From Campylobacterota bacterium (GTDB lineage: Bacteria; Campylobacterota; Campylobacteria; Campylobacterales; SZUA-545), in the NCBI GenBank assembly GCA_030836705.1, contig JAUPLZ010000317.1, positions 1 through 7,905 on the forward strand: 7,905 nucleotides of DNA, read 5' to 3'. The notes under the pieces were generated by a model, which saw only the letters and a program-made list of their open reading frames with translations, made no database searches and was not told the DNA's origin. The translations under genes were made by a program, and so were the position numbers. Every line of letters begins with the position of its first letter. The first letter of the stretch is position 1. Positions 1 through 6,573 of the stretch are shown here, one piece after another.

Positions 1-1
1 C

Positions 2-118
2 TCGCTTAACCCCGCAAAAGAGAGTTGGGCGATGGTTGTGCCTAAAATTTCTGACGACAACTTAAACATTCTTGATGATTTAGTTAGCGATAATTCTAAA
101 AAAATGCGTTTGGAATAA
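2..118 (+). CDS. C-terminal end of an unidentified protein (partial)
   Basis: An open frame enters from the left edge and ends in TAA at 116-118, giving 38 residues. They start SLNPAKESWAMVVPK and end in KKMRLE, and the middle is acidic and leucine/aspartate-rich (positions 47-94). The next gene starts three bases after the stop with only a weak GGA upstream, which suggests co-transcription and possibly coupled translation. The fragment is too short to assign to a family. Because the genes downstream include a membrane protein and a primase, it could belong to a transfer or replication module, but nothing in these residues proves it. It is called as a gene because frame, stop and spacing fit the operon. 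Confidence 0.6.
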   Translation, partial: SLNPAKESWAMVVPKISDDNLNILDDLVSDNSKKMRLE

Positions 119-121
119 AAA

Positions 122-442
122 ATGACAGGCATTGAGTTCGCGTTGCAGAAGTTGGTTGTTAAACTTACCGAAATGGGTTTTGACGACTTCAAGAAGAACT
201 TTCAAGATAATGGCTATATCAGCAAGGAGCTTGTTCCGGAAGAGAACTCTCCTTATAGCGATTCGGCTAAAGATATCGCCGCTGTTGCGAAAGAAAAAAC
301 CGAAACAAATAGGCTTATGAGGCTGAACAAAGAGACATTGGAAGTTGCGAATGCGGCTTACCAAAAGAGCGTTAGCTATGCTCCTAGGATGCTTGTTGCA
401 AACAAAATTAAAATATATAAGAAAAAGAGGAAGAAGAGATGA
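122..442 (+). CDS. Small protein with highly basic C-terminal tail, unknown function
   Basis: This gene encodes 106 residues and is not a family I recognise. It starts at ATG 122, three bases after the preceding stop; GGA at 112-114 is the only ribosome-binding candidate. Residues 1-35 look helical (FALQKLVVKLTEMGF). Residues 36-75 are charged and fit a coiled or extended segment. The last 15 residues are almost all lysine, arginine and isoleucine (KIKIYKKKRKKR), which could bind nucleic acid or acidic membrane lipids. There is no signal peptide or membrane segment. The stop overlaps the start of the downstream membrane-protein gene in an ATGA junction (439-442), so the two products are probably made together. 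The antisense frame over 80-364 is a shadow: this frame has the tighter junctions on both sides. Confidence 0.7.
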   Translation: MTGIEFALQKLVVKLTEMGFDDFKKNFQDNGYISKELVPEENSPYSDSAKDIAAVAKEKTETNRLMRLNKETLEVANAAYQKSVSYAPRMLVANKIKIYKKKRKKR

Positions 443-1545
443 AAAATGAAGGCTCTTTGGACATATACATCGGAATTCTTTTGGGGTTCTTTCTCTTTTT
501 ATATTTTATAATTACCGATCCGTTTCTGCTTGTTTTAATAATCCCTCTCTCCCTTTATATTTTAATAGTTCTCTTTAGCGGAACTACGCTAAGAGACGCC
601 TATTTTAAGGCAAAGAAAAACCTTCTGCTTACGGTAGCCGTGTCGGGGTTTTTTGTTTTAGCCTTCTACTACTTCTTAGATAGTGATTTTACCTATTTTG
701 TTTTTAATCAAGACAGCTATGTAGCTATAGCACTCTTTTTAGTGCTTCTTTCTCTCTTTTTAAATTGGTTCTCCAAAAGAAGTATTCCTATATCTTTTTT
801 GGGGGATGACGAGAGGCTTGTGCAAGAGACGATGTATGAGGATTATTCTCACAAGCAGCTTGGGGATGCTTATCTATATAGGATGGCAAGTTTTCGCGAT
901 TCAAAAAGAGAACTTCATGCTCCTGATGAGCTGCATGTAGTGAGATCTGCTGATTGGGTTGCAGCCGAACTGAGTGTTTTAGATTTAGAGATGGAAGCGA
1001 TTGATAGTCGCGACAGGATGAAGTTTTATTATGAAAAAGTCGTTTTTGACATGTTTAACGACTTTTGCGAAGGGTGCAAAGATTCCCAAAAAATGCTTAT
1101 TATGTATGGGTATAATTTGACGATAGTAAAAGGTCTGAAAGATATTAAAAGATTTGAAGAGGCTTTAAAAAAAGAGTCTTTTCTTTACTATAAAATTTTT
1201 AAATTCCTTGAAAAAGATATGAATAACCCCTCTATAAAAATTCAGATGAATTGGCAAAATATTTATAGCGACAATTATCACTGTTTGGAGCTTTGCCTTA
1301 TGAGCATAATTTTAATGGTAAGGCAGTATCTCAACTTCCCCGTGGGGGATTTGGCGAAATATGTCGTTACTAAAAAAGATAAGAATTTTATCGGGGCTTT
1401 TAGCTCGCTGCCGGCAGATTTTGCGAATATTAATTCGACATCGGTGAGTGCAAGCGGAATAGGGTATTATTATACATTTTACAGAATCCACTATAAGTGG
1501 TTTGCAGAGGATCAGAGCGCCGTTTTGGCAAGATGGGTGAAGTAA
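439..1545 (+). CDS. Polytopic membrane protein with large cytoplasmic-type C-terminal domain, unknown
   Basis: This 368-residue protein has four hydrophobic segments in its N-terminal third, at about residues 8-26, 28-48, 61-81 and 94-113. A soluble domain of about 250 residues follows. That domain is mixed-charge and rich in aromatics, with a tyrosine cluster near 343-352 (GYYYTFYRIHYKW). Cysteines lie at about 210, 213, 282 and 286, but they do not form a pattern I can assign. With four membrane segments, both termini would be on the same side, probably the cytoplasm. The start is ATG 439, overlapping the previous stop, with AGAGG at 426-430 about eight bases upstream. It is the last gene of its unit and is followed by a spacer with an inverted repeat. 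A membrane component of a transfer or secretion apparatus is possible from size and topology alone, but no diagnostic motif is visible. Confidence 0.8.
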   Translation: MKNEGSLDIYIGILLGFFLFLYFIITDPFLLVLIIPLSLYILIVLFSGTTLRDAYFKAKKNLLLTVAVSGFFVLAFYYFLDSDFTYFVFNQDSYVAIALFLVLLSLFLNWFSKRSIPISFLGDDERLVQETMYEDYSHKQLGDAYLYRMASFRDSKRELHAPDELHVVRSADWVAAELSVLDLEMEAIDSRDRMKFYYEKVVFDMFNDFCEGCKDSQKMLIMYGYNLTIVKGLKDIKRFEEALKKESFLYYKIFKFLEKDMNNPSIKIQMNWQNIYSDNYHCLELCLMSIILMVRQYLNFPVGDLAKYVVTKKDKNFIGAFSSLPADFANINSTSVSASGIGYYYTFYRIHYKWFAEDQSAVLARWVK

Positions 1546-1599
1546 TTTTACTTGTGCTCACTGGTTTTTATCAGGGAGTTATCGGGCGGTTATAGGACT

Positions 1600-1620
1600 G
1601 CACACGCTTATGCGGTGTGC
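1600..1620 (+). terminator. Inverted repeat in the spacer; weak terminator or operator candidate
   Basis: GCACAC (1600-1605) pairs with GTGTGC (1615-1620). GC/GC inside the arms can extend the stem with one bulged G around a TTAT loop. It lies 55 bases after the stop of the membrane-protein gene. The following bases (GCTTAAGTTTGGTTTTA) are T-rich but lack a clean T run, so this is a poor intrinsic terminator. Its position just upstream of a promoter candidate also fits a regulator-binding palindrome. The rest of the 1546-1680 spacer shows no gene. Confidence 0.4.
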
Positions 1621-1627
1621 GCTTAAG

Positions 1628-1655
1628 TTTGGTTTTATTATAAATATATTATAAT
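1628..1655 (+). promoter_or_regulatory. Candidate sigma-70 type promoter for the central operon
   Basis: A perfect TATAAT lies at 1650-1655 in a very A/T-rich stretch, 25 bases before the ATG of the 300-aa gene. The -35 position (about 1628-1633, TTTGGT, 16-base spacing) matches the consensus poorly. Weak -35 boxes with T-rich upstream DNA are common in Campylobacterota promoters. The site follows an apparent end of the previous unit, and the five genes after it are packed without another obvious promoter. Confidence 0.5.
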
Positions 1656-1680
1656 TTAGTTAAATGATAAAGGATTTGGT

Positions 1681-2583
1681 ATGAGTTTGAAAGATGAGAT
1701 AAAAAGCTATTTGGACGCTAGATATAATGATTTTATGCCGTTAGTGCAAAGGACAAAAGAGTTGGCTAAAAATTCCGGTAATGATTATTATATTGATGTA
1801 GCATCAACAAAATTTACCTCTAGTGCAGTTTTTGATGATGTTATTGAATCAAAAGAGAAGGATATCGTTTTTATCACTCCAATATTTTTTGCAGAGATTG
1901 AAGATACAAAAAAGTCTAAAAATTACTTAAAAAAGAATTTCCCCGCTTTTTATAAGCTGCAAGATAAAATCAATGAGCTTATAGGCGATGGAATTGGGGC
2001 GTATGTCGCTGTTGGCAAAGACGCGAAAGTGGCACAAAAATCGGATAATGAAATTGGATGGGCTTTTGATACTTTATCTGAATTCAAAAAGTTTGCCCAA
2101 AAATTTGATGTTTTAGATAGCTTCTATACCAAATTTTTAGATGAAGTAGAGGCGTTTAGTAAAGAGCAAAAATTCAAAGAGGTTTCAAATAGCGGCGTTG
2201 TTGATGGCTACTCAAACGGTTCTAAGACGCAAGAGGTTCTTTTTAAAGATAACGCCTCACTTTTTAAAATAATGATAAGAAGTGAGAGCCATGAGAAGCA
2301 GTCATACGCTACTCTTAAAGTTATAACAAAAGAGGGTTGGAGCACTCTTAGCTCATGTAACCCAAAAAGAGATTTTGGGGTGGATTGGAGCTATAAACCC
2401 ACCGGTTATAATGACGGCGGGTTCGATAGGATAATTGATCATTTTTATAAGATTGCCGAAAAAACGCAGGATGTTTTGTCGGGCATAATTGATGAAAAAT
2501 CCAAAGGGCTTACCAGCAAGGAACTTGAAGATGGAGTCAGAGAGTTTGCGGATAGCGGGAAAAATTTAGATAGGAGTCTGTAA
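1681..2583 (+). CDS. Unknown soluble 300-aa protein, first gene of the central operon
   Basis: I do not recognise this 300-residue protein. It starts at ATG 1681 with AAAGGA at 1669-1674, six bases upstream. It has no signal peptide or membrane segment. The N-terminal 30 residues look helical. Around 61-72 there is a hydrophobic strand (KDIVFITPIFFAEI) followed by lysine-rich helices to about residue 98. A second strand-like stretch (GIGAYVAVGKDAKVA) is near 103-117. The C-terminal third has alternating strands and a tryptophan/glycine-rich stretch (residues 217-249, including WSTLSSCNPKRDFGVDW), then a polar helical tail. The stop (2581-2583) overlaps the next ATG by one base as TAATG, so translation of the two is probably coupled. 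Its place at the head of a primase operon suggests an element-specific replication or regulatory function, which is inference only. Confidence 0.8.
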   Translation: MSLKDEIKSYLDARYNDFMPLVQRTKELAKNSGNDYYIDVASTKFTSSAVFDDVIESKEKDIVFITPIFFAEIEDTKKSKNYLKKNFPAFYKLQDKINELIGDGIGAYVAVGKDAKVAQKSDNEIGWAFDTLSEFKKFAQKFDVLDSFYTKFLDEVEAFSKEQKFKEVSNSGVVDGYSNGSKTQEVLFKDNASLFKIMIRSESHEKQSYATLKVITKEGWSTLSSCNPKRDFGVDWSYKPTGYNDGGFDRIIDHFYKIAEKTQDVLSGIIDEKSKGLTSKELEDGVREFADSGKNLDRSL

Positions 2584-3425
2584 TGGCGGCGATTGAACCC
2601 GTAACTAAAAACGGGAAAACCTGTTATGTGGGCGTTGTTGAATTTGACGACTGTTCGGAAGTTATGGATAATTACGACGGATTTATCGTGTGCGAAAGAT
2701 ACGGCGTTAAAAACAAGGATGATGTTCTTAAAAAACTCTATGGCGACGGTTTGATTGAGCGCGGTGAGAGAGTGGCTTTAGAAAATTGTGACTATTTGAA
2801 TTTTACCGGCGTCCCTGCGGGTAAAAGCGCTATGATGGATTTAGCGCTTGTCCCTAACGAATTAAAAACACAAGAGCTCTGTTTAAAAGCTGTTAGGGAT
2901 TATTCTTGCTCTCTTGAGGATGTTCCGACTGAATTAAGAAGTGCTGAGATTTGGGCTGCTGCTATACAACTTGATAGCCGCTACTCTATGGCTGTGCCAA
3001 AAGAGATGAAGAGCATGGTTGCAGACGCACTTAATACAAAAAAAGAGGATGGTTCTATGAGAGAAAATATTAGATTTTTTCATAATACCGACGAACAGAC
3101 TGTTCATTTTATTTCCGGCAAGCTCGGTTTGGATATCGGGTTTGATTTATGGATTAAACTTGATAACCAAAAATCACTGTTTGAAAATTTAGAATATATT
3201 CTAAAGGGAGCTGGTATCGCCCATAATTTAACTTCAATAGAGCAGATTCACTCGCAAGAGGGAAGTAGCGTTGTAACGATTGAGGCAACATATAATAAAG
3301 TGTTGTCCGAAGAGGCAAAAAGTGTCGCTTCTTTGGCTGTGGAATGTAAAATTCCCGACAAAGATATTGCGGTTGAACTCGCCTCTTTGGCGGGTTCAAA
3401 TTCATCTCAAAATCTTAATCAGTAA
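2583..3425 (+). CDS. Unknown 280-aa protein with 24-residue repeats (DUF4116-like)
   Basis: This is a 280-residue soluble protein. The start at ATG 2583 overlaps the preceding stop and has a good AGGAG (2572-2576) six bases upstream. Residues 90-143 contain two full and one partial copy of a repeat with exact 24-residue spacing: each copy begins V-P-x-E-L/M-K/R at residues 90, 114 and 138, followed by an alanine/leucine helix. This resembles the helical repeats of the DUF4116 type, known from many uncharacterised proteins; the match is by eye only. The N-terminal 85 residues (strands and acidic loops) and the C-terminal 130 residues (including an alanine-rich helix near 243-256) are unassigned. 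The tail is Ser/Asn/Gln-rich and probably disordered. The next gene starts ten bases downstream. Helical repeats usually bind protein partners, so a scaffold role is conceivable. Confidence 0.8.
   Translation: MAAIEPVTKNGKTCYVGVVEFDDCSEVMDNYDGFIVCERYGVKNKDDVLKKLYGDGLIERGERVALENCDYLNFTGVPAGKSAMMDLALVPNELKTQELCLKAVRDYSCSLEDVPTELRSAEIWAAAIQLDSRYSMAVPKEMKSMVADALNTKKEDGSMRENIRFFHNTDEQTVHFISGKLGLDIGFDLWIKLDNQKSLFENLEYILKGAGIAHNLTSIEQIHSQEGSSVVTIEATYNKVLSEEAKSVASLAVECKIPDKDIAVELASLAGSNSSQNLNQ
2850..3011 (+). repeat. Protein-level tandem repeat, 24-residue period
   Basis: Within the 280-aa protein, units starting VPNELK (residue 90), VPTELR (114) and VPKEMK (138) are spaced exactly 24 residues, or 72 bases. 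The first two also share the pattern E-L/I-x-x-x-A seven to thirteen residues in (ELCLKAV and EIWAAAI). The DNA of the units has diverged, so this is an old repeat, not a recent duplication. Confidence 0.65.
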
Positions 3426-3435
3426 GAGAGATAAA

Positions 3436-3663
3436 ATGTCAAAACTTTCTTCATCAACATTTTTTGATTGTAAAACTCCCGATAGTCCGCTTGAAAGGCT
3501 AAGGGAGTATTTGGCGAAACTAGAAGTGGATGTTGATTTGGATAAAATTGAGCATTTCTCGGTTTTATCAAGGAAGCTTTGGTATAAAAAAGTTGAAGAA
3601 TCTATTATAGATGAAGTTATTGATTTGTTTATTCTGTATAGTAAAACAAAAGTGAAGGCTTAA
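3436..3663 (+). CDS. Small 75-aa acidic/helical protein, unknown
   Basis: The frame is open upstream as far as 3280, but the sensible start is ATG 3436. It lies ten bases after the stop of the previous gene and has a purine run (GAGAG, 3426-3430) five bases upstream. The longer form would overlap the previous gene by about 145 bases in another frame. The 75 residues have a polar start (MSKLSSSTFFDCKTPDSP), a charged helix (residues 18-40), and a second helix with a hydrophobic face near the end (SIIDEVIDLFILY, 56-68). Such small two-helix proteins are often accessory or regulatory subunits. The stop is two bases before the primase ATG, so coupling to primase translation is likely. No family is recognised. 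Confidence 0.7.
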   Translation: MSKLSSSTFFDCKTPDSPLERLREYLAKLEVDVDLDKIEHFSVLSRKLWYKKVEESIIDEVIDLFILYSKTKVKA

Positions 3664-3665
3664 GT

Positions 3666-5804
3666 ATGAATGAGAATTCTATTAGGATATTAGGGGTATC
3701 TTTCCCAAATAAAGTAAAAAGAAGCCAAATTGGCTTTTTTGCAGTTATGAGAATACTTGATATTAAAGCCTCGTTTCCTAGGGTTAGCGCTGATGACTGC
3801 GTTGCTCTTTATAGTTTTTTTGAATCTAAAAAAGAGCGGGATATTTTAAATCTAGTTCGATTGAGCTCTGTTGAATCTCTTGGATTTAAGGTTGGAAAAA
3901 ATGTTTCCGAAGCCGGGATAAGAATCAAAGAGTATTCTATTTTTGATAAAGCATATAAAGATGAAGTTATTTTTGATATTTCAGATACAACGCTCCCTCG
4001 TCATTTAAGCAGAGGGTATGCGATTGAAAAGTTTAAATTAGATAGAAATTTTTTAAATTTAATTAAAGAGAACTATAAAAAAAGTACCGGGCTTTCGCTT
4101 GTTGAGTGGAATGAGGTTGAATCCGCACCTGATTTTTACAATAAGACCGTTTTTTACTCCGGCAAATTTAGAGATGAAAATGATAAAAAAGATATATATC
4201 GTGAATTTGGCACAATGCTTCGGGCTATCGTTATTGCGGAGACCGTAAAAAATCAAGATCGTTTCAATCAAATATTAGGCGATCCTGAATTAAGGAAGTT
4301 GTTAAGGCTTCAAGTCGTTTTGGTTACAAATGCGATTTTTAACACTATGGGGCTAGGGGTAAAAAAGAGTACGATTGCCCCTGAATATCAAAAAGGATAT
4401 GTTTGGGGCAAGAGCATAGAGGATGTGTTTAACAGCGTAAACGCTCTCTCGTCTGTTGTTGCTAAAATAATTCATACAACTGACTTGGAAGCAAGTTTTC
4501 AAAAAAGCTATATTGCCCAAAGAGAGGCAATAACAAGCGCATATATTAACAGCCCAAAGAGTGTTAATTATGGCGAGCGCGATCAAGCTATATATGATGA
4601 GCGCGGGAGAATCGCCAGTATTATAAGAGACAGTATAACAATTGAGGATATTGCCAGGGATTTCGGCGGGGCAGAGATTTTAAAGCATAACGCCCCTATT
4701 CGCTGTATTTCCCCTGATCATGAGGATACAAATCCATCAATGAGTTTAAATCACTCAAAGCAGACCTGCAAATGTCATGGCTGCGGATTTCAGGGGGATA
4801 TTTTTTATACCGTTATGCAGTTAAGGAATGTTTCATGGAAAGAGAGTGTTGATTTAATTGCCGAGACTTACGGCATCCATACGGGCTACGATACGATTAA
4901 TAGCTTTTTTGATAATAATGCCAGTAAAGAGAAGCTTATTGATTCGATTCTTAATAAATATAGAGGAAAAATTAATAAAGAGGAGTTTGAATTCATTTCA
5001 AATCTCGATTTGCAATCACTTAAAGAGTATGAGTATAAGAAAAAAGATGAAGATGAAAAAAATATAGTTTACGATGTGAAAGAGAGAAAAGTTTTTTCTG
5101 AATCTGCAACTATATTAGATAGTTTTGTATTAAACAGCGTTCCGGCGACTGAGAATAGCGCGGCAATGAAATATTTAAGAGAGACGAGAGGGTTTAAAAA
5201 CATTCCTCCAGAGCTGAGGGTTTTTAACGGAAGGCATACGAATGATGAAGGGAAAGTTTCCACTCACTCTCTTGTCGGTTTTATTAACCAAAAAAACGGA
5301 TCGGACGGAAAATATTATGCCGGCGGGATAGTCGGGAGAGCGAGAAGTTTCGGTGAGAAGGCTATAACTGTTTTAAATCCTCATAATCTTAAAAAACCGA
5401 ATCCTAATTTTATTATTGCAGAGAGTCAATGGGATTTAGTAGCGTTTTATAACGATACAAAAGGGCGGGCCGTTTATGATAACAGTGTTTCGGTTATTCT
5501 AAACGGGACGGCGCAGTCCGATATGGCGCAGCAATTTATTAATGAGCATAAAGGGTACTATTCAGGACTGATAATTCTGACTCAGGCGGATGGTCCAAAT
5601 CAAAAAGCGATGAGCTCTCTTGTCTTTGGAACAGAGATAACCAAGCATGCGCATGTTTGGTACACAGATGAGGAAGTTGAGATGAAAAAAGACATCAATG
5701 ATTTGTTACGAGACGGGGTTGAGATAAGCAGCCGTTTTAATACACCGATAGATGAGTATATGACGGATGTTGTAGCTAGAAAAAATAATAATGTCTTACT
5801 TTAA
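3666..5804 (+). CDS. DnaG-type primase-like protein: CHC2 zinc finger plus TOPRIM, with large novel N-terminus
   Basis: This 712-residue protein probably makes RNA primers for replication or transfer of the element. A CHC2-type zinc-binding module lies at about residues 340-390: C347, H352, C370 and C373 are the likely ligands, with the hallmark H-E-D-T-N-P-S and C-H-G-C-G-F-Q-G-D. The first pair is spaced C-x4-H, not the DnaG C-x2-H, and C368 is an extra cysteine. A primase-core region runs from about 500 (KYLRETRGF) to 560. It is followed by a TOPRIM-like domain with catalytic-type E586 (IIAESQWDLVAFY), D642 (LTQADGPNQKA) and a terminal K-D-I-N-D-L-L motif at 675-681. The first Asp of the usual DxD is Gln640. 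Residues 1-300 match nothing I know and no helicase domain follows. ATG 3666 has AAGG seven bases upstream; ATG 3747 is an alternative start lacking a good ribosome site. Confidence 0.85.
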   Translation: MNENSIRILGVSFPNKVKRSQIGFFAVMRILDIKASFPRVSADDCVALYSFFESKKERDILNLVRLSSVESLGFKVGKNVSEAGIRIKEYSIFDKAYKDEVIFDISDTTLPRHLSRGYAIEKFKLDRNFLNLIKENYKKSTGLSLVEWNEVESAPDFYNKTVFYSGKFRDENDKKDIYREFGTMLRAIVIAETVKNQDRFNQILGDPELRKLLRLQVVLVTNAIFNTMGLGVKKSTIAPEYQKGYVWGKSIEDVFNSVNALSSVVAKIIHTTDLEASFQKSYIAQREAITSAYINSPKSVNYGERDQAIYDERGRIASIIRDSITIEDIARDFGGAEILKHNAPIRCISPDHEDTNPSMSLNHSKQTCKCHGCGFQGDIFYTVMQLRNVSWKESVDLIAETYGIHTGYDTINSFFDNNASKEKLIDSILNKYRGKINKEEFEFISNLDLQSLKEYEYKKKDEDEKNIVYDVKERKVFSESATILDSFVLNSVPATENSAAMKYLRETRGFKNIPPELRVFNGRHTNDEGKVSTHSLVGFINQKNGSDGKYYAGGIVGRARSFGEKAITVLNPHNLKKPNPNFIIAESQWDLVAFYNDTKGRAVYDNSVSVILNGTAQSDMAQQFINEHKGYYSGLIILTQADGPNQKAMSSLVFGTEITKHAHVWYTDEEVEMKKDINDLLRDGVEISSRFNTPIDEYMTDVVARKNNNVLL
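3718..3740 (+). terminator. Intragenic terminator-like hairpin near the primase start
   Basis: AAGCCA (3722-3727) and TGGCTT (3731-3736) form a perfect six-pair stem around AAT. A/T pairs and one G-T pair extend it to ten pairs (3718-3740), and the 3' side ends in six consecutive T. Flanking A and T tracts make it look like a bidirectional intrinsic terminator. It falls at codons 18-25 of the primase, so it would act as an attenuator inside the gene, or in the leader if translation starts at 3747. The GC content of the stem is modest. Confidence 0.45.
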
Positions 5805-5810
5805 AAAAAA

Positions 5811-5817
5811 GAGGTGA
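5811..5817 (+). promoter_or_regulatory. Strong Shine-Dalgarno of the EAL gene
   Basis: GAGGTGA is a near-complete complement to the 3' end of 16S rRNA (anti-SD CACCUCCUU). It lies five bases before ATG 5823 and is clearly the best ribosome binding site in the window. It fixes the EAL start and suggests strong translation even though the gene is last in a long operon. Confidence 0.8.
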
Positions 5818-5822
5818 TTTAA

Positions 5823-6545
5823 ATGAGCAAAATAGAAGTTCCTGAGATTTTGAGCTGTAATAATGTAGCGATTTATTATCAGCCGATTTTGTGCAATAAA
5901 ACAAAGCAACTTTTTAAGTATGAGGCTCTTATGAGGCTTAAGTATGACGGGAAGATTTTGCTTCCAGATGAGTTTATGCAGCGCTCCAAAGATTTTGGAG
6001 CTTACGCTAAACTCTCAGAGAAGATGGTTAAGAAAGTTTTTGAAGATTTGCGAAGGTTTTCTCTTCTGCAAGTAAGCATTAATGTAAGTATGTTAAATAT
6101 TATAAACATCCCGTTTTGCAAACTTCTATTTAATCAAATAAGAAGTATTAAAAATCCGGGAAGGGTTACGATTGAATTTATTGAAACTGATAAGATGGAT
6201 TTCGGAAAAGCTCTCTGTTTTTTAAGTGAAATGAAAAAACTTGGTGTCAAAATCTCGATAGATGATTTTGGGACCGGCTATTCAAATTTTGATAGCCTTA
6301 TGCAAGCTGATTTTGATTATTTGAAAATTGACGGCGGGATTATTAAAAATATAAGCCTGCCGAAGAGCGAAACTATTGTTAGCTCTATTTTGCATTATTG
6401 TCGTGAGCACGATGTTAAAATAGTGGCTGAACATGTTGAGACGGAAGAGATTCAAAGAAAAGTTTGCTCTATGGGGATTGATTATTCGCAAGGATTTTAT
6501 ATCGGGGAACCGTCGGCAAGTTTGATTTGTAAAATATCAAGATAG
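5823..6545 (+). CDS. Stand-alone EAL-domain cyclic-di-GMP phosphodiesterase
   Basis: This protein is 240 residues, about the size of a bare EAL domain. EAL enzymes hydrolyse the second messenger cyclic-di-GMP to linear pGpG using two metal ions. The signature elements are all present: E34-A-L (YEALMRL), N87 (SINVSM), E118 (TIEFIE), D147-D148 (IDDFGTGYS), K168 (YLKID), E203 (AEHVET, with H for the usual G) and Q223 (QGFYIGEP). Catalytic activity is therefore expected. There is no GGDEF domain, sensor domain, signal peptide or membrane segment, so it should be a soluble enzyme controlled by expression or by a partner. It lies 18 bases after the primase stop and has the strongest ribosome binding site here. 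An alternative role as a c-di-GMP-binding or protein-interacting regulator (as for some EAL-only proteins) is less likely given the intact residues. Confidence 0.92.
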   Translation: MSKIEVPEILSCNNVAIYYQPILCNKTKQLFKYEALMRLKYDGKILLPDEFMQRSKDFGAYAKLSEKMVKKVFEDLRRFSLLQVSINVSMLNIINIPFCKLLFNQIRSIKNPGRVTIEFIETDKMDFGKALCFLSEMKKLGVKISIDDFGTGYSNFDSLMQADFDYLKIDGGIIKNISLPKSETIVSSILHYCREHDVKIVAEHVETEEIQRKVCSMGIDYSQGFYIGEPSASLICKISR

Positions 6546-6552
6546 AAATTTG

Positions 6553-6573
6553 GTTTTGCCGGTGAGGCAAAGC
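6553..6573. terminator. Hairpin between convergent operons
   Basis: GTTTTGCC (6553-6560) pairs with GGCAAAGC (6566-6573) around GGTGA, giving eight pairs including one G-T. It occupies almost the whole 28-base gap between the EAL stop (6545) and the stop of the minus-strand HD gene (6574). The following plus-strand sequence (TTATTGATTT) is T-rich but interrupted, and the minus strand has only a short T-rich stretch. It probably helps end transcription from both sides. Confidence 0.55.

Noticed and set aside
80..364. Minus-strand 94-aa frame opposite the 106-aa gene
   Set aside because: It is a shadow: the plus-strand frame has close junctions with both neighbours, while this one has no operon context or recognisable protein.
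439..1545. DotM/IcmP/TrbA-type conjugation coupling protein
   Set aside because: Size and N-terminal membrane segments are similar, but DotM has two membrane segments, and I could not see its conserved cytosolic-domain motifs. A resemblance in topology alone is not enough.
3280..3663. A 127-aa gene using the longer start at 3280
   Set aside because: It would overlap the 280-aa gene by about 145 bases in another frame. ATG 3436, ten bases after the previous stop, is the natural start.
5086..5100. AGAAAA/TTTTCT inverted repeat followed by T within the primase gene
   Set aside because: It contains almost only A/T pairs and is expected by chance in DNA of this composition.
4059..5263. Several 64-77-aa frames on both strands within the primase gene
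   Set aside because: They lie fully inside a long well-supported gene with clear motifs, and have low-complexity or improbable compositions.
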